From SZUA-365 sp049663345 (GTDB taxonomy: Bacteria; Bacteroidota; Ignavibacteria; SZUA-365): a stretch of DNA of 59,298 nucleotides. The notes under the pieces were generated by a model. The model made no database searches. It was given only the letters and a program-made list of their open reading frames with translations, and was not told the DNA's origin. Below, piece by piece: positions 54,742 through 59,298 of this stretch; positions within the stretch are counted from its first letter, which is position 1, and the number at the start of each line of letters is the position of its first letter. The stretch covers positions 1 through 59,298 of the forward strand of contig JBATDG010000105.1 in the NCBI GenBank assembly GCA_049663345.1, in the 5' to 3' direction. The translations under genes were made by a program, and so were the position numbers.

Positions 54742-56454
54742 ATGAATATCACATTGAACGGACATACATGCTGGGCGAAGCCGGGTGAAACCGTGCTGGA
54801 CGTCGCCCGGCGGGAGGGCGTGAACATCCCGACCCTCTGCCATCTGGCTGAATTTTCCCCGACCGGCTCTTGCCGCATCTGCACGGTGGAGGTGAAGAAT
54901 GCCAACAATCTCGTTCCCGCCTGCGCATTTCCTGTAACTGAGGGAATGGAGATCCGCACCAATTCTCCCCGGGTGCGTCGGGCGCGAAAGACCATCATCG
55001 AATTGCTGGTGGCGAATCATCCGCAGGACTGCCTGTTCTGCGTCCGCTCCGGCAATTGCGAATTGCAGAAGCTCACGCAGGAATACGGAGTGCGCACGCA
55101 CCGCTTTCAGGGCGAGCGCCGCAGGGCGCGCATTGATATCGCGAGTCCGGCAATCGAACGTGATCCGGAGAAATGCATTCTCTGCGGACGCTGCGTACGC
55201 ATCTGTCACGAAACGCAGCATGTCGGCGCCATCGATTTCGTGCATCGCGGATTCAGAACCGGCGTTGCTCCGGCGCTTGGACGCAGCCTCAACACAGTGC
55301 CCTGCGTGGATTGCGGGCAGTGTGTTGTCAACTGTCCCGTAGGAGCGCTGACCGAGAAGAGCAATCAGAAGCCGGTGTGGGAAGCCATCAACAATCCCGA
55401 CCTGATCGTCGTCGCGCAGGTCGCGCCTGCCATTCGCGTGGCACTGGCCGAGGAGTTCGGCGCTGAGGCAGGGACGGTCGCCACGGGCAAAACTGTTGCC
55501 GCGCTGCGGCGCATCGGATTCGCCCGCGTATTCGACACCAACTTCAGCGCTGATCTCACCATCATTGAAGAAGCGACTGAATTACTGCACCGCCTGAATA
55601 ACGGCGGGTCAACTCCGATGCTCACTTCCTGCAGTCCGGGTTGGGTAAAGTTCCTAGAACATTACTATCCGGATCTGCTGGGGAACCTTTCATCCTGCAA
55701 GTCTCCGCACGAGATGCAAGGCGCCCTTTTGAAGACCTACTACGCGCAAAAGATCGGAGTTGACCCGTCCCGTATTTTCGTTGTTTCGATCATGCCCTGC
55801 ACGGCGAAAAAGTACGAAGCCCAGCGGCCGGAGCTCGGTGGTGAATATCCGGATGTGGACGCCGTGCTCACGACACGCGAACTCGCCCGCATGATCCGCG
55901 TCTCCGGCATCGATTTTCACAAGCTGCCCAACGAGGGCTTCGACGATCCGATGGGAGAGTCCACCGGTGCCGGAGCCATATTCGGCGCAGCTGGCGGCGT
56001 GATGGAAGCGGCGCTGCGGACGGCGCATTTCTATCTGACCGGCAGCGATATGAAATCCGTCACCTTCGCCCCCATTCGCGGACTCGAAGGCGTCAAGCAG
56101 GCTGACGTCCGCATCGGGGACATCACGCTGAAAGTCGCTGCGGTGAGCGGACTGAAAAACATCAAGCCGATACTCGACGACATCCGTGCCGGGACATCGC
56201 CATTTCATTTCATTGAAGTGATGGCCTGTCCGGGCGGCTGCGTCAATGGCGGCGGTCAGCCTTTGCCGGCAACGCCCGAGAAGCTCATCAAGCGCACCGA
56301 GAGCATCTATCAGATCGACCGCGAATCACCGCGCCGCAACAGCCATCGGAATGAGTCCGTCCAAAAGCTATACGCCGAATTCCTCGGCGAGCCCGCCGGG
56401 CATCTCGCGCACCAGCTGCTGCACACGCACTTTGTTGAGCGGGACGAGTTTTAG
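54742..56454 (+). CDS. hydA: [FeFe] hydrogenase catalytic subunit
   Basis: A 570-residue [FeFe] hydrogenase. N-terminal 2Fe-2S domain (residues about 5-75, with GSCRICTVEV); a His-Cys 4Fe-4S site (HPQDCLFCVRSGNC); two 4Fe-4S sites (CILCGRCVRIC, CVDCGQCVVNC); then the H-cluster domain. H-cluster ligands: C297 (TSCSPGW), C353 (MPCTAKK), C496 and C500 (MACPGGC). The tail (about 525-570) is the small-subunit-like segment. It makes or uses H2 in a complex with HydB and HydC. HydE/F/G maturases are not in the window, so they must be elsewhere for activity. Confidence 0.97.
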   Translation: MNITLNGHTCWAKPGETVLDVARREGVNIPTLCHLAEFSPTGSCRICTVEVKNANNLVPACAFPVTEGMEIRTNSPRVRRARKTIIELLVANHPQDCLFCVRSGNCELQKLTQEYGVRTHRFQGERRRARIDIASPAIERDPEKCILCGRCVRICHETQHVGAIDFVHRGFRTGVAPALGRSLNTVPCVDCGQCVVNCPVGALTEKSNQKPVWEAINNPDLIVVAQVAPAIRVALAEEFGAEAGTVATGKTVAALRRIGFARVFDTNFSADLTIIEEATELLHRLNNGGSTPMLTSCSPGWVKFLEHYYPDLLGNLSSCKSPHEMQGALLKTYYAQKIGVDPSRIFVVSIMPCTAKKYEAQRPELGGEYPDVDAVLTTRELARMIRVSGIDFHKLPNEGFDDPMGESTGAGAIFGAAGGVMEAALRTAHFYLTGSDMKSVTFAPIRGLEGVKQADVRIGDITLKVAAVSGLKNIKPILDDIRAGTSPFHFIEVMACPGGCVNGGGQPLPATPEKLIKRTESIYQIDRESPRRNSHRNESVQKLYAEFLGEPAGHLAHQLLHTHFVERDEF

Positions 56455-56545
56455 GATGCAGGAAGCTATACGCGTTACGCCGTACGCCGTACGCAAGAAG
56501 CAGGATGTAGGACGTAGGATATAGGATGTAGGATAGCGAATCCGG
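56455..56545. repeat. Short-period repeats after hydA
   Basis: GCCGTAC is duplicated (about 56479-56492), then AGGATGTAGGACGTAGGAT-like text repeats with a 7- to 9-base period (56500-56535). Wording is similar to the minus strand of the 1-237 array. Confidence 0.65.
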
Positions 56546-56555
56546 TCCCGGAGGG

Positions 56556-56625
56556 ACCACACAACCGTAGCTCCGGGTTTCAACCCGGAGACCACACAAC
56601 CGTAGCTCCGGGTTTCAACCCGGAG
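56556..56625. repeat. Two perfect 35-bp tandem repeats with an 18-bp palindrome
   Basis: 56556-56590 and 56591-56625 are identical. Each contains CTCCGGGTT-TC-AACCCGGAG, a perfect 9-bp-stem hairpin. No T-run follows, and the next gene starts 40 bases later. They lie between hydA and the receiver gene and could stabilise or attenuate the mRNA. Confidence 0.85.
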
Positions 56626-56664
56626 AACGATGTTTCACCAGATTTCAGAATAAAGGTACCAATC

Positions 56665-57066
56665 ATGCAGAAGATATTGCTCGTCGATGACGACGTGGAT
56701 ATCATCGAATCCTATCGCGGCGTGCTGGAGCATGCCGGGTATGAAGTGCGCTTTGCCCATGACGGCGTAAGCGGCTTCGCATTGTTCAAGGAATTTCTCC
56801 CCGACGTCGCTGTGGTCGATCTGGCGATGGAGCATTTCGATTCCGGCTTCACTCTGTGCAAGCGCATCAAGGACACTCCCGAAGGGCGCGAGACGCCCGT
56901 TATCATACTCACATCTGCCGGGCACGACACCGGCTACCGCTTCTCCACACAGAGTGAAGAGGAGAAGCAATGGATCAAGGCAGATCACTTCCTCGATAAA
57001 CCGGTCGCGCCCCAGGATCTTCTTCAGTTCCTCCACGACCGCGTGCTCAAACGCGCCGAGGTCTGA
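56665..57066 (+). CDS. CheY-like response regulator receiver protein
   Basis: A 133-residue stand-alone receiver domain. The acidic pocket (D9-D11), phosphoacceptor D52 (VVDLAMEHF), T83 (ILTSA) and K112 (LDKP) are in place. There is no output domain. It follows hydA after a 210-base gap with repeats and ends at its own terminator. Receivers next to hydrogenase operons suggest a sensing link, but no histidine kinase is in the window. Confidence 0.92.
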   Translation: MQKILLVDDDVDIIESYRGVLEHAGYEVRFAHDGVSGFALFKEFLPDVAVVDLAMEHFDSGFTLCKRIKDTPEGRETPVIILTSAGHDTGYRFSTQSEEEKQWIKADHFLDKPVAPQDLLQFLHDRVLKRAEV

Positions 57067-57103
57067 CGCACCGCGGCGTCCCTCCTACTGCTGTGTTACG
57101 TTA

Positions 57104-57136
57104 CGGTCCCGCCGGTTTCAGCGGGACCGTTTTTTT
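57104..57136 (+). terminator. Intrinsic terminator of the receiver gene
   Basis: CGGTCCCGC-(8)-GCGGGACCG followed by seven T residues, starting 38 bases after the stop. Strong. Confidence 0.93.
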
Positions 57137-57217
57137 ACTATAGCCCGGACTGCGCAACGGGCTGTCGGCTCCGATTAGCGGGAGTTGACAACGCCATCAC
57201 TTTCCATTCCCGCACAG

Positions 57218-57248
57218 TTGACATTCACCTCCGAATTTGATAGCATTG
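57218..57248 (+). promoter_or_regulatory. Promoter of the FG-GAP T9SS gene
   Basis: TTGACA (57218-57223), 17 bases, TAGCATTG (57241-57248). One base from the TAnnTTTG form. A second TTGACA (57185-57190) lies 33 bases upstream without a matching box. A stem-loop follows in the leader. Confidence 0.62.
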
Positions 57249-57321
57249 CGGTAACAATCTTTCGGGGCCGGAGGAGGACGCACCTGACCCACACAGAGTG
57301 TTGATTGGTTGACGGATATTC

Positions 57322-57340
57322 CACCGGCAGGTTGCCGGTG
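57322..57340 (+). other. Stem-loop in the leader of the FG-GAP gene
   Basis: CACCGGCA-GGT-TGCCGGTG, followed by TTTGCC, lies 35 bases before the ATG. It may be a weak terminator/attenuator or simply a stable leader. Only three T residues follow. Confidence 0.55.
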
Positions 57341-57374
57341 TTTGCCATATGTTCAACATCATTGGAGGTTCAAC

Positions 57375-59096
57375 ATGATGGATCGGTGTTACATGAAAAA
57401 ACCCCTGCAGCGCGTACGCGGAGCGCCGAGAGTATTCTTTGGAATGCTGTTCGTGTTTGTAATTGGCTCGGTGGGATTTTTCCCTGCGAGTATGCATGCG
57501 CAGAACGAGGGTGATAAAGCGTTCGAGAAAAGCACGGAGCTGCCACCCTGGTTCATCCAGCCGTTCGGCATCGTCGAGCACAAGGATCACCCCGGATTCG
57601 CACAGTACAGTGCGGCGCTGGGGGATGTGAATGGCGACGGTTATGATGACCTCGCAATCACAACGAGTTACGATACGACCTTCCTCTTCTTTGGGGGAGA
57701 CACGCTGGACCCGCACGAGGATGGCTTCGTGCTGGGAGGAAGCGGAGGTGTCGCAGCCCTGGATTTGAACGGAGACGGCCGCAGGGACCTGGTGACATCA
57801 ATGCAGTTCCGAAACACACCGAACGAAACCGGCATCGTGCGCATTTATTTCCAACTTGACAGTCCGCCGTATTTTAGTGACGAACCGGATCTCGTGCTCA
57901 CCGGACTGCCCGGTACGCGGCTTGGCGCTCCATCGCTTCGATCCGGCGTTAAGGGATTGGACTACAACGGGGATGGATTTGCCGATCTATCCGTGGCTTA
58001 TGTTGAGCGAAGGGATTCATCCGTCGGGTGCATACAGTTGTATCTGGGCAGCACATCGATGGACACCAGCGCCGATCGCGTGTTCCGTCCATCGCGATCG
58101 AGTAAATATTCCACATATGGCAATGATTACATCTCTGGTGATATCAACGGCGACGGCTATGACGATATCATGATCGGAGGCGTGGTGTACGACTGGTCCG
58201 TCGGCAGGTACAATCAGTACTGGGATCTCTACCTTGGCAACATGGCATCCGACGTGTCCACACCGCATCGCTTCTTTGATGACATATATGGCTGGAGTCC
58301 TTCGCATCCTGGGTTAGGGATGTCTGGTATCTCGGATGTGAATGCCGATGGTTACGCAGACATCATTGATGACAGGGTCCACCGCGTACAAGGGGATGCG
58401 CTTCTGTTTCTCGGTAGCGATCCTCTTCCCGACCCGATTCTGCCGTCGGATTCCATTCCCAACCGCGACCCGGGATTGTGGGGAGATATCGCCCCGTGGG
58501 GTATTTACCCGGTTGGTGACATGAATGGTGATGGAACGCGAGATCTCATCATTCCGTGGGCAGTGTACATGGTCGACGGACCGCTCTACCTGATGTATCC
58601 CGCAGGAACGAGCTTCCACAAGCCCATGGGATATCGCGGTATCATCCCGACAGACTGGCGGGTTGATGTTGGTGCCTTTGACGCTGGAGATATGAACGGC
58701 GACGGCTGCGACGATATGGTCATTCTTGGAACACCTGGACCAGAAGCTGAGGGTTACGGGAACCGCTTTGTTATATTTCTCGGCGCGAAGCAGATGCAAA
58801 CCTCGGTGATTGAGGCAGACCCCATTGCTCCTGACGGTATTCAGCTCCAGGTCTATCCCAACCCCGTACAAATCGGTATTTCACGGGTCTCGCTTCGGCT
58901 TGAGGGTCTGACGACTGGCGCGGTATCCCTCGCACTGTACGATGCCTTGGGACGCGTACATCTGCGAACAAGCATCGATGCCACTGCAAGCAGCATGGAT
59001 TTCGGTTTGCCACTTCCTGAGCTGCGAACCGGTATCTACCATCTCCGCATACAGCAGGGAGAACGTAATCTCACTTCAAATATCACAATTTTGTAA
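57375..59096 (+). CDS. FG-GAP/VCBS repeat secreted protein with T9SS domain
   Basis: A 573-residue exported protein. A long basic signal region (residues 1-41, ending MHAQ) leads to seven FG-GAP/VCBS-like calcium-binding loops of the form DxNxDGxxDxxI/L (for example GDVNGDGYDDLAI, DLNGDGRRDLV, DINGDGYDDIMI, DVNADGYADII, DMNGDGTRDLI, DMNGDGCDDMVI), which fold into an integrin-alpha-like propeller, and a T9SS domain (about residues 498-573, YPNPVQIGI). ATG 57375 is chosen because TTGGAGG precedes it. It likely binds calcium and an extracellular ligand. Confidence 0.9.
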   Translation: MMDRCYMKKPLQRVRGAPRVFFGMLFVFVIGSVGFFPASMHAQNEGDKAFEKSTELPPWFIQPFGIVEHKDHPGFAQYSAALGDVNGDGYDDLAITTSYDTTFLFFGGDTLDPHEDGFVLGGSGGVAALDLNGDGRRDLVTSMQFRNTPNETGIVRIYFQLDSPPYFSDEPDLVLTGLPGTRLGAPSLRSGVKGLDYNGDGFADLSVAYVERRDSSVGCIQLYLGSTSMDTSADRVFRPSRSSKYSTYGNDYISGDINGDGYDDIMIGGVVYDWSVGRYNQYWDLYLGNMASDVSTPHRFFDDIYGWSPSHPGLGMSGISDVNADGYADIIDDRVHRVQGDALLFLGSDPLPDPILPSDSIPNRDPGLWGDIAPWGIYPVGDMNGDGTRDLIIPWAVYMVDGPLYLMYPAGTSFHKPMGYRGIIPTDWRVDVGAFDAGDMNGDGCDDMVILGTPGPEAEGYGNRFVIFLGAKQMQTSVIEADPIAPDGIQLQVYPNPVQIGISRVSLRLEGLTTGAVSLALYDALGRVHLRTSIDATASSMDFGLPLPELRTGIYHLRIQQGERNLTSNITIL

Positions 59097-59119
59097 CAGC
59101 ATCTTTCGGGAGAACCATC

Positions 59120-59298
59120 ATGTTTCAACGAATCAGATATCTGTCACTGTTTTTTACCCTCCTGTCATGCACACCGCTATGCGCTCAAACCCAGACATTC
59201 AATATCGGTGCCGCGTACGTCTCCCCGGAAGCAGAGTTCTTCCAGGGCAGGGTCTTCGTGACCTGGCCGGTGAAATCATTCTATGAAAGTTCTACCCC
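59120..59298 (+). CDS. Secreted protein, 5' fragment (runs off window)
   Basis: An open frame starts at ATG 59120, 23 bases past the FG-GAP gene, with GGGAG upstream. The first 59 codons encode a signal peptide (LSLFFTLLSCTPLCAQ) and then QTFNIGAAYVSPEAEFF. The remainder lies beyond the window, so no function can be assigned. Probably co-transcribed with the preceding gene. Confidence 0.7.
   Translation, partial: MFQRIRYLSLFFTLLSCTPLCAQTQTFNIGAAYVSPEAEFFQGRVFVTWPVKSFYESST

Noticed and set aside
52819..55245. Large 808-codon antisense frame over hydB/hydA
   Set aside because: It is a composition shadow of the GC-rich hydrogenase genes, with no domain or ribosome site.

Overview
The window looks like a chromosome segment from a GC-rich member of the Bacteroidota/Ignavibacteriota/Chlorobi (FCB) group, with Ignavibacteria- or Kapabacteria-like relatives the best guess. 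The main reasons are at least six secreted proteins with a type IX secretion (T9SS) C-terminal sorting domain, most with a YPNPFNPST-like or WPNP motif, many two-bladed secreted/BNR proteins, and promoters of the form TTGACA-N17-TAnnTTT, close to the Bacteroidota -33/-7 type. No rRNA, tRNA, CRISPR array, transposase or phage gene was found.

Layout. 1-237: 8-bp tandem repeats. 273-1826 (minus): a membrane 4Fe-4S protein and its probable Fe-S-sensing Rrf2 regulator, each preceded by the same 18-bp operator-like site. 2001-5167 (minus): VIT/VWA T9SS protein followed by a secreted BNR protein. 5311-8384: MgtC/DUF4010 membrane protein and a CHAD protein with two N-terminal HTH repeats. 8809-15233 (plus): an M16 peptidase pair (one active, one lacking the zinc site), an unusual AroB-AroA fusion and a GT4 glycosyltransferase. 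15281-18089 (minus): glyA with a duplicated terminator, then a T9SS protein. 18447-27871: an alpha/beta hydrolase lacking its serine, TrkA/TrkH potassium uptake, an M24 peptidase, small zinc-ribbon and rhodanese genes, and a DUF6599/DUF362 operon with an in-frame 18-bp repeat. 28014-34142: lipoprotein, MFS exporter, SpoIIE-type phosphatase, AMIN amidase, CPxCG protein, CoA-binding protein.

34272-51244 is an export region: two tandem 1.24-kresidue BNR T9SS paralogues, an Ig-like lipoprotein, a lower-GC segment with a lipoprotein and a 1167-codon T9SS gene broken by one in-frame TGA, and a subtilisin-like T9SS protease. The lower-GC segment is bracketed by two copies of an identical 25-bp terminator.

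52200-57066 encodes an electron-bifurcating type [FeFe] hydrogenase (HydC-HydB-HydA) and a CheY-like receiver. Its promoter carries a perfect 20-bp palindrome with the same ATCGA half-sites as the two Rrf2-type sites, suggesting (inference) shared redox control. The window ends in an FG-GAP T9SS protein and the start of another secreted protein that runs off the edge.
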